A stretch of DNA of 64,000 nt. It comes from an uncultured Porticoccus sp. Its GTDB lineage: Bacteria > Pseudomonadota > Gammaproteobacteria > Pseudomonadales > Porticoccaceae. The notes below the pieces were generated by a model. It had not been told where the DNA came from. It did not search any database and saw only the letters and a list, made by a program, of their open reading frames with translations. Shown one piece after another: positions 1-8,775 of the stretch. The position numbers and the translations under genes are program-made. The DNA lies in contig CAMYLT010000002.1 in the NCBI GenBank assembly GCA_947259505.1, positions 470,912-534,911 on the forward strand, read 5' to 3'. The number at the start of each line of letters is the position of its first letter. Position 1 is the first letter of the stretch.

Positions 1-2
1 AC

Positions 3-353
3 GACACACTGGAAACCATCGGCATTGGCACCCCGATGCTGATTATCGGCTTTCCGCTGGGCTTCCACGACACCCTGCACCACCTGCCGGTAGCCCGCCA
101 TGCCATCAACGCCTCATCCTTCGCCCTGCGCTTTCAGGGACAGGGCTATTTTCTCACCGATGCCCGCACCCATAGGGGCACCAGCGGCGCAGCCGTGGTG
201 ATGCGTGCGGATCAACTGGAAGGGGATCTGCCGTGGAAATTGATGGGCATACACTCATCGCGCATGGATGTGACCCGGGATACCCAAATCGACGAAGCCC
301 TGGGGCTGAACTGCGCCTGGTTCCCGGATATTCTGCTGACCCTGACACGGTAG
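3..353 (+). CDS. Trypsin-like serine peptidase, C-terminal part (cut by window start)
   Basis: The reading frame is open from the first bases, so the start and most of the domain lie outside the window. The visible 116 residues contain IGFPLGFHD followed by a THRGTSGAAVV segment. The GTSGAAV sequence matches the GxSG nucleophile region of trypsin-fold (S1/S1C-like) peptidases, with a hydrophobic strand after the Ser. The His and Asp of the triad would lie upstream and cannot be checked. A role in protein quality control or processing is only a family inference. The gene is followed by about 190 bases with no recognisable gene before the diguanylate cyclase. Confidence 0.55.
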   Translation, partial: DTLETIGIGTPMLIIGFPLGFHDTLHHLPVARHAINASSFALRFQGQGYFLTDARTHRGTSGAAVVMRADQLEGDLPWKLMGIHSSRMDVTRDTQIDEALGLNCAWFPDILLTLTR

Positions 354-542
354 AAAGACGAAGTGGAAAGACGTGGACTCACCGCAAATATTCAGACTCT
401 ATTTCCCCACTGTTTATTTATTTTTTGGATTTTGAACCATGAGATAGAATGTAACTCTTCATTCTTCCAGCGTAGCGATTTATGAAACAACAATCGCACA
501 ACCTGCTGATATAAAAGCCTTTATTCACAGCGACAGCCGCTT

Positions 543-1661
543 ATGATGACTTCCACTGATCTCATTTTAGCCGTGAACCGGCGACGGATGGTCAAAACGA
601 CGAATCTGGCGATTATTGTACTCATCACTTTTCTGGCCATTCTGAAGATGATCGTGGGGGGCGCAAACCCGCCACCCGTTCCCGCGTTTATCCTGCTGGC
701 AGGGCTTGTCGCCAATGCTATTTATCTGTCGCGCAGAGGTTCTGCTGAAAAAGCAGCCGTTGTACTTGTCGGCTTATTACTATTGGGCTTGATTCTGGGC
801 AGCTTGAATACCGGGGGCTTTAGCGGCCCGGTGGTATTGTTGTCACCACTCATTCCCCTATCGGCCATGCTGCTTATCAGCAACCGTGCTGCCTGGCTAT
901 CCTTGTGGTCGGTAGGCTTGGTGCTTGCAGGCCTGTATCTGCTCGATGTTTATCAGTTAATTCCTGAAAATCCACACAGCGCGACCCTGCTGAAGTTTGC
1001 CCGTTTTCTAAGTGTTGCCTCGCTGTGCCTGATAGCCACAGGGATGATGTGGGGGTTAGCCCGAGAGCTCAAGGAATCGCTTGCCAAGGTCAAGGGGGAA
1101 TCAAACACAGACTTCCTCACCGGAATTTATAATCGTCGCGCGATTGAGAATATTCTTTTGCATGAGGTCAACAGAACCCACCGCGATGGCGACTGGCTGT
1201 CATTCATTATCGGCGACATTGATCACTTCAAGTTATACAACGACAGCAACGGCCACCAGGCAGGTGATCGCTGCCTTATTCTGGCGGCAGAGACTATCCG
1301 CGCCTGTTGCCACAGAGCGGCTGACGTTGTTGGACGCTTTGGCGGAGAAGAGTTCGTCGTTATTCTTCCGGGTACGGGCCCGAAAGGGGCTGGCAAGGTG
1401 GTTGAGGATTGCCGCCGCAGTATACATGCCCTCAATATTCCCTATGGGCCCGACGATCCGCGCTCTGTCACCATCACACTGGGCTGTGTCAGCATTGTGG
1501 GAAGCCGGATTGAAAGCCTTGATCAGATCATCAAACTGGCGGATGACGCACTGTATCGCGGTAAACATCAGGGCCGAAATTGTGCTGTCCACATAGTAAT
1601 CGAGAAAGAGGTTAACTCTCGTGAGGTAACCGTCCAGAGAGAAGTCGATAGCTGTTTGTAG
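543..1661 (+). CDS. Membrane-bound diguanylate cyclase (GGDEF domain)
   Basis: The protein has 372 residues. Residues about 20-175 hold roughly six hydrophobic segments forming an N-terminal membrane sensor module that I cannot assign to a named MASE family. Residues about 185-350 form the GGDEF domain, which condenses two GTP into cyclic di-GMP. The active-site signature reads GGEEF at 267-271, a catalytically competent variant. An RxxD product-inhibition site (RAAD, 258-261) sits exactly five residues before it, so feedback inhibition by c-di-GMP is expected. There is no EAL domain. The start chosen is the first of two adjacent ATG codons. The gene stands alone, and its signal is unknown. 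Confidence 0.93.
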   Translation: MMTSTDLILAVNRRRMVKTTNLAIIVLITFLAILKMIVGGANPPPVPAFILLAGLVANAIYLSRRGSAEKAAVVLVGLLLLGLILGSLNTGGFSGPVVLLSPLIPLSAMLLISNRAAWLSLWSVGLVLAGLYLLDVYQLIPENPHSATLLKFARFLSVASLCLIATGMMWGLARELKESLAKVKGESNTDFLTGIYNRRAIENILLHEVNRTHRDGDWLSFIIGDIDHFKLYNDSNGHQAGDRCLILAAETIRACCHRAADVVGRFGGEEFVVILPGTGPKGAGKVVEDCRRSIHALNIPYGPDDPRSVTITLGCVSIVGSRIESLDQIIKLADDALYRGKHQGRNCAVHIVIEKEVNSREVTVQREVDSCL

Positions 1662-1976
1662 AAGGGAGAGCTGGAATATCCGGTGATTGGCGGGGTTTAC
1701 CGGGCTTATATCAGCAGGTGGAACACAGACTGCGATCAACTGCGGCGACCGGGTGGAGAGATACTGCCCCATTGTTCCGGTACTCGACGATGAAGACGAT
1801 GAAGACCATGAAGACGATGAGGATGGGGATTGAGTCCGAGACCATATCTCGTGCCGGAACCACATAACGCCCTCATCACTCCGGGCTCAACACCATATCA
1901 AGGTGGACAGGAACTACATTTGGAATCGCCCCACTGCTGCGCGACTCGGGGTTGCCCCTAGCCTTCGCGGACAAAT
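1662..1976. other. Gene-free stretch downstream of the cyclase gene
   Basis: I see no convincing gene here. One frame is open from 1687 to a stop near 1833 and ends in an almost purely acidic run (Asp/Glu) encoded by the 9-bp tandem repeat at 1789-1824, but it lacks a start codon with a ribosome binding site. It may be the decayed tail of a lost gene. Confidence 0.4.
1789..1824 (+). repeat. Imperfect 9-bp tandem repeat, four copies
   Basis: The unit GATGAAGAC occurs twice exactly, then as CATGAAGAC and GATGAGGAT. Read in one frame it gives an Asp-Glu-Asp run. It is too short and lacks spacers, so it is not a CRISPR array. Confidence 0.7.
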
Positions 1977-2010
1977 AAAAAACCCGGCTTTTTAGCCGGG
2001 TTTTTTATTT
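1977..2010. terminator. Bidirectional intrinsic terminator after tRNA-Ser
   Basis: CCCGGC and GCCGGG form a stem around a TTTTTA loop, flanked by A-rich sequence on the left and a T-run on the right, so it can act on both strands. It lies two bases beyond the CCA end of the minus-strand tRNA-Ser gene and most likely ends that transcript. Confidence 0.85.
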
Positions 2011-2011
2011 A

Positions 2012-2102
2012 TGGCGGTGAGGGAGGGATTCGAACCCTCGATAGGGGTTTAGCCTATACTCCCTTAGCAGGGGAGCGCCTTCAGCCGCTCGGCCACCTCA
2101 CC
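2012..2102 (-). tRNA. tRNA-Ser (anticodon GCU)
   Basis: Read on the minus strand, the gene starts GGTGAGG, which pairs with CCTCACC at the 3' end. This is followed by the discriminator G and an encoded CCA (complement at 2012-2014). The anticodon stem-loop reads CTCCCCTGCTAAGGGAG with anticodon GCT. A long variable arm and a GTTCGAATC T-loop follow, as expected for a class II serine tRNA reading AGC/AGU. Its position just downstream of csrA matches the well-known alaS-csrA-tRNA-Ser(GCU) synteny of gammaproteobacteria. Confidence 0.95.
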
Positions 2103-2230
2103 TAAAACTCTTAATTTACTGCGTTTGCTTCTTTTCCAGCGAGGCGCTCCCGGTCGCGCGTTGCGAAGGGCCTTCAGCCCTCGTCCCTTAGGGGATCGAC
2201 CTTCGGTCGCCCAAGCTGCTTTGCAACTTG

Positions 2231-2252
2231 TCAGCCGCTCGGCCACCTCACC
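2231..2252 (-). pseudogene. Duplicated 5' end of tRNA-Ser (fragment)
   Basis: These 22 bases repeat the first 22 bases of the tRNA-Ser gene (2081-2102) exactly, displaced by 150 bp, and the flanking AAAACT is shared too. On the minus strand the D-arm region is followed by unrelated sequence, so no full cloverleaf can form. It is probably the remnant of a second tRNA copy or of recombination at the tRNA locus. Confidence 0.7.
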
Positions 2253-2360
2253 AAAACTTTTCTGATTAGTTTTTTCTACCAATAATGAAAGCGCACATAA
2301 CTGCCTGTGACGGTCAGTGCTCGAAATTGATAACTAATCTATTTGGGGCTTGTAGGAAGG

Positions 2361-2394
2361 TATCATACCGCCTCAAAAAAGTGGCGGCATGATA
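2361..2394. terminator. Strong hairpin downstream of csrA
   Basis: TATCATACCGCC pairs with GGCGGCATGATA, giving 12 bp with one A-C mismatch and an A-rich loop. It lies 34 bases beyond the csrA stop on the minus strand. No T-run follows directly, so it may be an imperfect terminator or an mRNA-stabilising structure between csrA and the tRNA gene. Confidence 0.45.
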
Positions 2395-2427
2395 ACATAT
2401 CATCGAGAAAATCAAAGAGGAATTGCG

Positions 2428-2607
2428 TTACTCCTGGTTCCCCTTCTCTTGTTGGATACGCTGGTAAATCTCTTCTCTGTGGACGCTCACATCTTTTGGT
2501 GCATTGACGCCCAGGCGAACCTGGTTGCCCTTGACGCCTAACACTGTCACGGTGACTTCATCACCGATGATAAGTGTTTCGCCGACTCTACGGGTAAGAA
2601 TTAACAT
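2428..2607 (-). CDS. csrA: Carbon storage regulator CsrA (RsmA)
   Basis: This 59-residue protein starts [10 protein letters not shown] and contains the conserved core [15 protein letters not shown] and the [10 protein letters not shown] helix, so it is a full-length member of the CsrA family. CsrA homodimers bind GGA motifs in mRNA leaders, altering translation and stability, and control central carbon metabolism, biofilm formation and motility. The leading-strand residues and R44 (VHREE) used for RNA binding are present. An AGGAG ribosome binding site lies just upstream (complement at 2615-2619). It sits between lysC and tRNA-Ser on the same strand, the usual position. The leader carries two hairpins and GGA triplets that could allow autoregulation. 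Confidence 0.97.
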   Translation of the reverse strand: MLILTRRVGETLIIGDEVTVTVLGVKGNQVRLGVNAPKDVSVHREEIYQRIQQEKGNQE

Positions 2608-2630
2608 GGTATAGCTCCTATATACTGCCG

Positions 2631-2696
2631 TATTCCAGTTTGTTAACTGGATTCCTTTTTAAACCCGGTTTTGTTGTTGTTGTTACCGGGTTCCCT
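2631..2696 (-). promoter_or_regulatory. Structured csrA leader (two hairpins)
   Basis: Between lysC and csrA, on the minus strand, AACCCGGT and ACCGGGTT enclose a loop of CAA repeats (about 2664-2694). Next, TCCAGTT and AACTGGA enclose a four-base loop (about 2632-2650). GGA triplets lie between and after the hairpins, including the ribosome binding site. The first hairpin is followed by TTTAAAAA, so it could also end lysC transcription. A CsrA-binding role is inferred. Confidence 0.4.
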
Positions 2697-2769
2697 TTTC
2701 AGGGCCTTACCGAACATGTCGGCAGTCAAACTATACCAATCATTCCACAATCGCGTAAATAGGCAGCAA

Positions 2770-4002
2770 TTATTCTACTCGATCCTTCTCTTGCAATTCG
2801 AAGGCGCTGTGCAGTGAACGCACCGCCAATTCCAGATACTTCTCATCAATCACGACAGTGATCTTGATCTCTGAGGTACTGATCATCTGGATGTTGATAT
2901 TCTCTTTGGCCAGGGCCTCAAACATCTTAGCCGCCACACCTGCATGGGAACGCATACCCACACCGACCAGGGCCAACTTGGCAATACCCGCGTTGGTGTC
3001 CACGGCAGAGGCACCCAGTTCTTCAGCCACCTTATCCAGCACGTCTTTGGCTTTCGCCAGCTCGTTGCGGTGCACAGTGAAGGTCAGTGACGCGGTGTTG
3101 TCGTGCGCCACGTTCTGAACGATCACATCCACTTCAATATTGGCACGACCAATAGAACCCAGCACTTTGGAGGCAATGCCCGGTACGTCGGGAATGCCGC
3201 GAATGGTCAGTTTGGCTTCGTCGCGGTTAAAGGCGATGCCAGAAACAACGGGTTTTTCCATATCGTCATCATCCTCAAGGGTGATCAGGGTACCGGGGCC
3301 ATCTTCAAAGCTGGAAAGCACCCGCAGTGGAACTTTGTATTTACCGGCAAACTCGACCGAGCGAATCTGCAAGACCTTCGAACCCTGGCTGGCCATTTCC
3401 AGCATTTCCTCGAAAGTGATTTTATCGAGGCGACGGGCATCCTGTACGACGCGGGGATCGGTGGTGTACACACCATCCACGTCGGTATAAATCTGACATT
3501 CATCCGCTTTCAGTGCTGCTGCCAGCGCCACAGCGGTGGTATCGGAACCACCGCGACCCAAAGTAGTGATGTTGCCGTCTCCATCCACACCCTGGAATCC
3601 CGCCACGACCACAACCCGACCTGCTGCCAGATCCTCTTGCATGCGATGGGCATCAATATCCTCAATGCGTGCTTTAGAGTGAGAACTGTCGGTGAGAATG
3701 CGCACCTGACCACCGGTGTAAGAGCGAGCATCACAACCACGCTTTTGGAGCGCGATACTCAGCAACGCAATGGTTACCTGTTCGCCGGTGGAAACCAGTA
3801 CGTCCATTTCGCGGGCACTGGGGTCAGCATCAATTTGCTTCGACAGAGCGATCAGGCGGTTGGTCTCGCCACTCATGGCGGAAACCACCACGACCACGTC
3901 ATCACCACGGTTGCGGAAGGCCTGTACTTTTTCGGCCACTGCTTCGATTCGCTCAGTGGTACCAACGGAGGTGCCACCGTATTTTTGAACAATCAGGCTC
4001 AT
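2770..4002 (-). CDS. lysC: Aspartate kinase
   Basis: This 410-residue monofunctional aspartokinase catalyses ATP-dependent phosphorylation of aspartate, the first step to lysine, threonine, methionine and diaminopimelate. The N-terminal kinase domain begins with the KYGGTSVG signature (residues 7-14). The substrate-binding segments STGEQVT and LGRGGSDTTAVALA follow. The C-terminal 150 residues form two ACT domains (RGIPDVPGIASKVL and VGVGMRSHAGVAAKMF) that usually bind allosteric lysine/threonine. The length matches the Pseudomonas-type enzyme. It lies 87 bp downstream of alaS and upstream of csrA on the same strand, and transcription as one unit is plausible. Confidence 0.97.
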   Translation of the reverse strand: MSLIVQKYGGTSVGTTERIEAVAEKVQAFRNRGDDVVVVVSAMSGETNRLIALSKQIDADPSAREMDVLVSTGEQVTIALLSIALQKRGCDARSYTGGQVRILTDSSHSKARIEDIDAHRMQEDLAAGRVVVVAGFQGVDGDGNITTLGRGGSDTTAVALAAALKADECQIYTDVDGVYTTDPRVVQDARRLDKITFEEMLEMASQGSKVLQIRSVEFAGKYKVPLRVLSSFEDGPGTLITLEDDDDMEKPVVSGIAFNRDEAKLTIRGIPDVPGIASKVLGSIGRANIEVDVIVQNVAHDNTASLTFTVHRNELAKAKDVLDKVAEELGASAVDTNAGIAKLALVGVGMRSHAGVAAKMFEALAKENINIQMISTSEIKITVVIDEKYLELAVRSLHSAFELQEKDRVE

Positions 4003-4089
4003 GAATTTTTACACAGAGTTGTCTGCCGGAAATGGGCGGCAATTAAACACCAAATAACCGATAAAGTTAAGAACAATGGGGATTCGACG

Positions 4090-6690
4090 TTAGTCCGATA
4101 ACTTGTCAGACACCCATTCCCCAGCCGCTTTCAGTGCAGCAGGCAATGCCGCCATGTCGGTTCCACCACCCTGGGCCATATCAGGTCGACCACCACCTTT
4201 TCCGCCGACCTGACTGGCAACGAACTGCATCAATTCGCCCGCCTTGATGCGGCCAGTAAGGTCATTGGTCACCCCTGCAACCATAGCCACCTTGCCATCC
4301 CCACCGGCCGCCAGCAGTACCACTGCCGAACCCAGTTTGTTCTTGAGCTGATCCACCGTATCACGCAAGGATTTAGGATCTGCCCCCTCCAGATTAGCCA
4401 CCAACACCTTGGCACCAGAAATATCCTGTGCTTGAGAAGCCAAATCGCTGCCTGTACTGCTGGCCAGCTTGCCCTTGAGCTGGGCGTTCTGTTTTTCCAA
4501 CTCTTTCAGCTCTGACCAGAGAGCGGCCACTTTCTGTACAACATTGTCGGCGTTGGTTTTCAGTACGCCTGCCACATCGTCGAGCTGCGCTTCCAGATTA
4601 TCCAGATAGGCTAGCGCCTGCTCACCAGTGACGGCCTCAATGCGTCGCACACCGGAAGCGATGCCGGCTTCGCTGACAATTTTCATTAGCCCAATGTCAC
4701 CGGTGCGGGACGCATGCGTACCGCCACACAGCTCCACGGAAAAACCTTCGCCCATGGTCAGCACGCGCACTTCGTCACCGTACTTTTCACCGAAGAGTGC
4801 CATGGCGCCCTTTTCACGGGCGGCATCCATATCGCAGACATCGGTCTGCACCGGGGTATTGCGGCGAATCTCACCGTTGACCCGCTGCTCAATGGCTTTT
4901 AACTGTTCCGGCTTTACCGCTTCAAAATGACTGAAGTCAAAACGCAGCCGCTTGCTGTCCACCAGCGAGCCCTTCTGGGCGACGTGGTCGCCGAGAATTT
5001 CCCGCAAGGTCGCGTGCAACAGGTGGGTAGCGGAGTGATTAAGGGCCGTGGCCGTGCGCACCGTGCTGTCGACCTCGGCGTTCAATGGCTGTCCCACACT
5101 CAATGTGCCGGACAGCACCTTGCCGATATGTAAATAATGAGCGCCCTGTTTCTGACAATCGCGCACTTCAAACTCAAGACCATCGCTGCGCAGGTAGCCA
5201 CAATCACCTGCCTGGCCACCGGACTCCGCATAAAACGGGGTCTGATCCATTACCACCACGGCCTCATCTCCAGCGTTGAGGCTGTCGACTTGCTCACCGC
5301 CTTTTAGCAGCGCGATGACTGCTCCCTGACCGTCAATACCGTCATAACCGGTAAAGGTTGTCGCCCCATCCAATTGCAGTTGATGGGTGTAATCCACTTT
5401 GAAAGCACCTGCCGCGCGAGCGCGCTGGCGTTGTTCTGCCATGGCACTTTCATAGCCAGCCATATCCAGGGATAGTCCGCGCTCACGGGCGATATCGTTG
5501 GTCAGGTCAACCGGGAAGCCGTAGGTGTCGTAGAGGGTGAAAATCACATCGCCGGGAATGACCTCGCCCTGCAAATCGGCCAGGGCCACATTGAGCAATG
5601 ACATGCCATTGTCGAGGGTTTTGGCGAATTGCTGCTCTTCGGCCAGCAAGACCTTTTCCACTTGGGCTTGGGCAGTCTTCAATTCCGGATAGGCAGCGCC
5701 CATTTCCGCAACCAGTGCCGACACCAGTTTGTGAAAGAAGGCCTGATTCTGACCAAGTTTGTGACCGTGACGAATCGCCCGGCGGATAATGCGCCGCAGC
5801 ACATAGCCGCGGCCCTCATTGGAGGGCAACACACCATCCACGATCAAGAAGCTGCAGGAGCGGATATGGTCGGCAATGACCCGCAGGGATTTGTGTTCCA
5901 GGTCATCCGTACCCGTCACGTTCGCAGCGGCCTTCAGTAAGGCCTGGAACAAGTCAATTTCGTAGTTGCTGTGTACGCCCTGCATCACCGCGGCAATACG
6001 CTCCAGTCCCATGCCAGTATCAATGGAGGGCTTGGGCAGCGGCGTCATGGAACCATCGGCGCTGCGCTCGAATTGCATGAACACCAGGTTCCAGATTTCG
6101 ATGTAGCGATCAAGGTCATCGTTTTCGCTGCCTGGGGGACCGCCGGGCACATCGGCGCCGTGATCGTAGAAAATCTCCGAACTGGGACCGCAAGGACCGG
6201 TATCACCCATCTGCCAGAAGTTGTCTTCGTCCAGTCTTGAGAAGCGCTCAGGACTAACACCGAGTTCTTTAATCCAGATATCCGCCGCTTCATCATCGGA
6301 AATGTGCACGGTAATCCACAACCGCTCTTCGGGCAGCTGCAATACCTGGGTGAGGAATTCCCAAGCAAAACGGATAGCATCGCGCTTGAAGTAATCGCCG
6401 AAACTGAAATTGCCGAGCATTTCAAAAAAGGTGTGGTGACGGGCAGTGTAACCGACATTTTCCAGGTCATTGTGCTTGCCACCGGCACGCACACAGCGTT
6501 GGGAAGATGCTGCGCGGCTATAGGGACGTTTTTCGGCCCCCAGGAACACATCCTTGAATTGCACCATTCCCGCATTGGTAAACAGCAGGGTCGGGTCGTT
6601 GCCCGGCACCAGACTGCTGCTGGGCACAATGGCATGGCCCTGGCTTTCAAAATACTTCAGGAAGGCATCGCGAATGTCGGCACTTTTCAT
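4090..6690 (-). CDS. alaS: Alanyl-tRNA synthetase
   Basis: The protein of about 866 residues charges tRNA-Ala. The class II catalytic core occupies the first ~440 residues ([41 protein letters not shown]). The editing domain carries the zinc-binding HSATHLLH and CGGTH motifs that hydrolyse Ser/Gly-tRNA-Ala. The C-terminal DHHA1 region ends with the Gly-rich [15 protein letters not shown] segment. The ATG at 6690 (MKSADIR) is preferred over a TTG two codons earlier, because family members begin at this Met. It precedes lysC on the same strand, a conserved order. Confidence 0.98.
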   Translation of the reverse strand: MKSADIRDAFLKYFESQGHAIVPSSSLVPGNDPTLLFTNAGMVQFKDVFLGAEKRPYSRAASSQRCVRAGGKHNDLENVGYTARHHTFFEMLGNFSFGDYFKRDAIRFAWEFLTQVLQLPEERLWITVHISDDEAADIWIKELGVSPERFSRLDEDNFWQMGDTGPCGPSSEIFYDHGADVPGGPPGSENDDLDRYIEIWNLVFMQFERSADGSMTPLPKPSIDTGMGLERIAAVMQGVHSNYEIDLFQALLKAAANVTGTDDLEHKSLRVIADHIRSCSFLIVDGVLPSNEGRGYVLRRIIRRAIRHGHKLGQNQAFFHKLVSALVAEMGAAYPELKTAQAQVEKVLLAEEQQFAKTLDNGMSLLNVALADLQGEVIPGDVIFTLYDTYGFPVDLTNDIARERGLSLDMAGYESAMAEQRQRARAAGAFKVDYTHQLQLDGATTFTGYDGIDGQGAVIALLKGGEQVDSLNAGDEAVVVMDQTPFYAESGGQAGDCGYLRSDGLEFEVRDCQKQGAHYLHIGKVLSGTLSVGQPLNAEVDSTVRTATALNHSATHLLHATLREILGDHVAQKGSLVDSKRLRFDFSHFEAVKPEQLKAIEQRVNGEIRRNTPVQTDVCDMDAAREKGAMALFGEKYGDEVRVLTMGEGFSVELCGGTHASRTGDIGLMKIVSEAGIASGVRRIEAVTGEQALAYLDNLEAQLDDVAGVLKTNADNVVQKVAALWSELKELEKQNAQLKGKLASSTGSDLASQAQDISGAKVLVANLEGADPKSLRDTVDQLKNKLGSAVVLLAAGGDGKVAMVAGVTNDLTGRIKAGELMQFVASQVGGKGGGRPDMAQGGGTDMAALPAALKAAGEWVSDKLSD

Positions 6691-6751
6691 AAACAATCAA
6701 TTTCCATGACCTGTACCCAGGTCCGTTTGCAAAATAAAGTTAGATTGGGAA

Positions 6752-7111
6752 TCAAAATCCCAGGCTATCCTCGGAGAATTTTTTATTGCCGAGGATATGC
6801 AGATGGAGATGGAACACCGTCTGCCCCACACCGGCACCGTTGTTGATCACCACCCGAAATGCTTCATCGACACCGGCCTGGCGGGCAATCTCACCCACCA
6901 TCAACATCAGGTGACCCAGAATCGCCTTGTCTTCGGCAGTGGCATCCACCAGACGGGGAATCGGCTTGCGGGGAATCACCAGCAGGTGCGTTGGCGCCTT
7001 CGGTGCGATATCGCGAATGGCAAAGCAGTGCTCGTCCTCATAGACGATATCCGCGGGGATCTCACCCTTAATAATCCGGGTAAACAGGGTTTCTTCGGAC
7101 ATGGTCGTCAA
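6752..7111 (-). CDS. HIT family (HinT-like) nucleotide-binding protein
   Basis: The 119-residue protein has the complete histidine triad HLHLHILG near residue 100, preceded by the NNGAGVGQTVFH segment. FTRIIKGEIPADIVYEDE at the N-terminus is typical of the Hint branch. Hint proteins hydrolyse AMP bonded to lysine or other amines (purine nucleoside phosphoramidates) in the cytoplasm. It lies between the Trm112-like gene, nine bases upstream, and alaS, all on one strand, which suggests co-transcription. Length and motif spacing are normal. Confidence 0.93.
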   Translation of the reverse strand: MTTMSEETLFTRIIKGEIPADIVYEDEHCFAIRDIAPKAPTHLLVIPRKPIPRLVDATAEDKAILGHLMLMVGEIARQAGVDEAFRVVINNGAGVGQTVFHLHLHILGNKKFSEDSLGF

Positions 7112-7120
7112 GGCCTCTGA

Positions 7121-7318
7121 TTAGTGGTCGTTGCCGAGCTTTTCATCGACAGTCAGCTGACGGGCCTCTGTCTCCAACATCACCGGAATACCATCGCGGA
7201 TCGGGTAGGCCAAACCGCTGGCACGGCAGATCAGCTCGTCATTTTCCTTATCATATTCCAGTGGGGCCTTGCTAACCGGACACACCAAAATACTCAGCAG
7301 TTTTTTGTCAATCATCAC
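7121..7318 (-). CDS. Trm112/YcaR family small protein
   Basis: This 65-residue protein (UPF0434/Trm112-like) has the family signature [37 protein letters not shown] and a second conserved Cys. The family adopts a zinc-ribbon-like fold. In other lineages Trm112 activates methyltransferases, and the bacterial role is poorly defined. In many gammaproteobacteria it sits beside lpxK/kdsB, but here it is beside a HIT gene. Two consecutive ATG codons (7318 and 7315) are possible starts. Confidence 0.9.
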   Translation of the reverse strand: MMIDKKLLSILVCPVSKAPLEYDKENDELICRASGLAYPIRDGIPVMLETEARQLTVDEKLGNDH

Positions 7319-7396
7319 AGCCCTTCGGAAGAGTGATTCCAGAGGGGGAAGTTTAAGGGAAAGGCGACGTTGTGGCCACGTCTGGGATGAAAGGAG

Positions 7397-8221
7397 CTAC
7401 CGTGATAGTGCTTTTCGTGCGGGAAAATGTTCCAGTACCAATGCAGGATCCAGTCGCACATCAAACCAGTTAATGCGCCAATCGAGGTGTGGCCCTGTGG
7501 CCCTGCCGGTGGCACCGACGCGAGCAATCAAGTCGCCTGGCGCGATCGTCTGGCCAGCTTTCACTAGCACTTCACTAAGGTGGATAAAGGTGGAACTGAT
7601 ACCGTGGCCATGATCGATAATCAATGTGCCCCCGGAATAAAACATATCCCCATAGGCAAGTTTGACGACCCCGGGGGCAGGGGCAAACACATCGGTACCT
7701 GTGGGAGCAGCGATATCCAGGCCATAGTGGGGGTTGCCAGGTGTACCGTTGTAGACCCGGCGACTGCCGTAGACACCGGTAATCGGGCCTTCCAGCGGCT
7801 TGCGAAAACCGGCCAGGAAGTCCAGGCGCAAATCATCGTCGGCACGCGCCTTCGCCACCAGTGCGGCCTCTCGCCGTATCCGCTCCAACACTTCTTTGGG
7901 CGGCGTCACAGTTTTCTGAGGGACGCCGTTAACCCTTTGTTCCTGGTAGGTTCTTTGCTGAACATCAAAACGATGATGTTTTGCCTCGTCAGAACCGTTG
8001 CGGGTAATCAGGTCAATTTGAGACGGCGCATCACGGCCCAGCCCAAACACAAACACGCCATCTTTTTCTACCCGGATTGGGCGCCCCATCAACTCGATCC
8101 GTTCGCCGGGTGCCACCCGGCCAATCAGCATCCCTCCCTGTTCCAGCGGACCGGACAGTTCAAGGGCCGTGACGACAAATGACAGCGGGCAGAGAAGTGC
8201 AAATACAAGTGAACGAAGCAA
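7397..8221 (-). CDS. Secreted M23 family metallopeptidase
   Basis: The 274-residue protein has an N-terminal signal peptide (MLRSLVFALLCPLSFVVTALE) and an N-terminal beta-rich domain with a GRVAPGERIELMG segment. The C-terminal M23 (LytM) peptidase domain runs over about residues 150-265. Zinc-site elements visible are HYGLDIAAPTG, HGHGISSTFIHLS and GPHLDW. The last reads HLDW instead of the common HLHF, so the usual second His of that motif is Asp; activity needs confirming. The family cleaves peptidoglycan cross-bridges or activates amidases in the periplasm. The next gene upstream on the strand is the DUF6491 gene. Confidence 0.88.
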   Translation of the reverse strand: MLRSLVFALLCPLSFVVTALELSGPLEQGGMLIGRVAPGERIELMGRPIRVEKDGVFVFGLGRDAPSQIDLITRNGSDEAKHHRFDVQQRTYQEQRVNGVPQKTVTPPKEVLERIRREAALVAKARADDDLRLDFLAGFRKPLEGPITGVYGSRRVYNGTPGNPHYGLDIAAPTGTDVFAPAPGVVKLAYGDMFYSGGTLIIDHGHGISSTFIHLSEVLVKAGQTIAPGDLIARVGATGRATGPHLDWRINWFDVRLDPALVLEHFPARKALSR

Positions 8222-8244
8222 TGTGATATCTCGTCAGTTATCAA

Positions 8245-8655
8245 TCAGGGTGAAGGGTAGGGTTCTAAGGATTCTACATCACAGTGAATACCGGTGTGCA
8301 GCACTCTGATGGCATTGGCATCGGCACATACCTCGTTATTGCGGGCGGTGTGAACAAAACCATACCGCTCTACTCCTTGGCAGTCACCACGAAAACGCAT
8401 CAGCACCCGCTTCCCATCGACCAGCTCAATGACCGCGGCTCGAGAATCCAGCACATAGAAGTGGCGAACCAGGGAACTGCTAAGACAACCATTTTTGATA
8501 CCCCACAAAGTCGGCTCTGCGTCTCCAATATCGGCCGTAGTAATGTGGGGGGGGGAAGCATAAACATTATTGGCAGATAGCAGTGGCACGACCAGACTGC
8601 AAACAGCCGTCAGAAGAAATACCCGGATTTTTTGGGACTGCACTGCACACCTCAA
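8245..8655 (-). CDS. DUF6491-like exported protein
   Basis: The 136-residue protein has a basic start and a hydrophobic signal segment (about residues 12-33) ending near YASPP. The mature part has CLSSSLVRHFYVLDSRAAVIEL, a strand with RGDCQGVERYGF, and further Cys residues in NEVCAD and HCDVESLEPY. This spacing of Cys and hydrophobic strands resembles the DUF6491 family of small periplasmic proteins. The function is unknown. A pair of disulfides is plausible. It lies 23 bases upstream of the M23 peptidase gene on the same strand. Confidence 0.65.
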   Translation of the reverse strand: MRCAVQSQKIRVFLLTAVCSLVVPLLSANNVYASPPHITTADIGDAEPTLWGIKNGCLSSSLVRHFYVLDSRAAVIELVDGKRVLMRFRGDCQGVERYGFVHTARNNEVCADANAIRVLHTGIHCDVESLEPYPSP

Positions 8656-8775
8656 TCAAACGCAGAAACTGTCGAATTAGATTATCCGTCAGGCTATCCG
8701 TTCCTCGAACAGCGCATTTAATTTTTCGGATGCTATGATAGCTCACTGCTAACGCCCCTTAACACGCCCTTTGCC

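Noticed and set aside
1789..1824. Possible CRISPR array
   Set aside because: The repeats are 9 bp, directly adjacent and imperfect, without spacers or cas genes.
2064..2282. Minus-strand 72-codon frame containing two GEVAERL segments
   Set aside because: It is read through the tRNA-Ser gene and its duplicated 5' end. The repeated peptide is just the translated tRNA sequence, so it is not a protein gene.
3103..4101. Plus-strand 332-codon open frame
   Set aside because: It lies entirely antisense to lysC and arises from the GC-rich codon pattern of that gene. The product resembles nothing.
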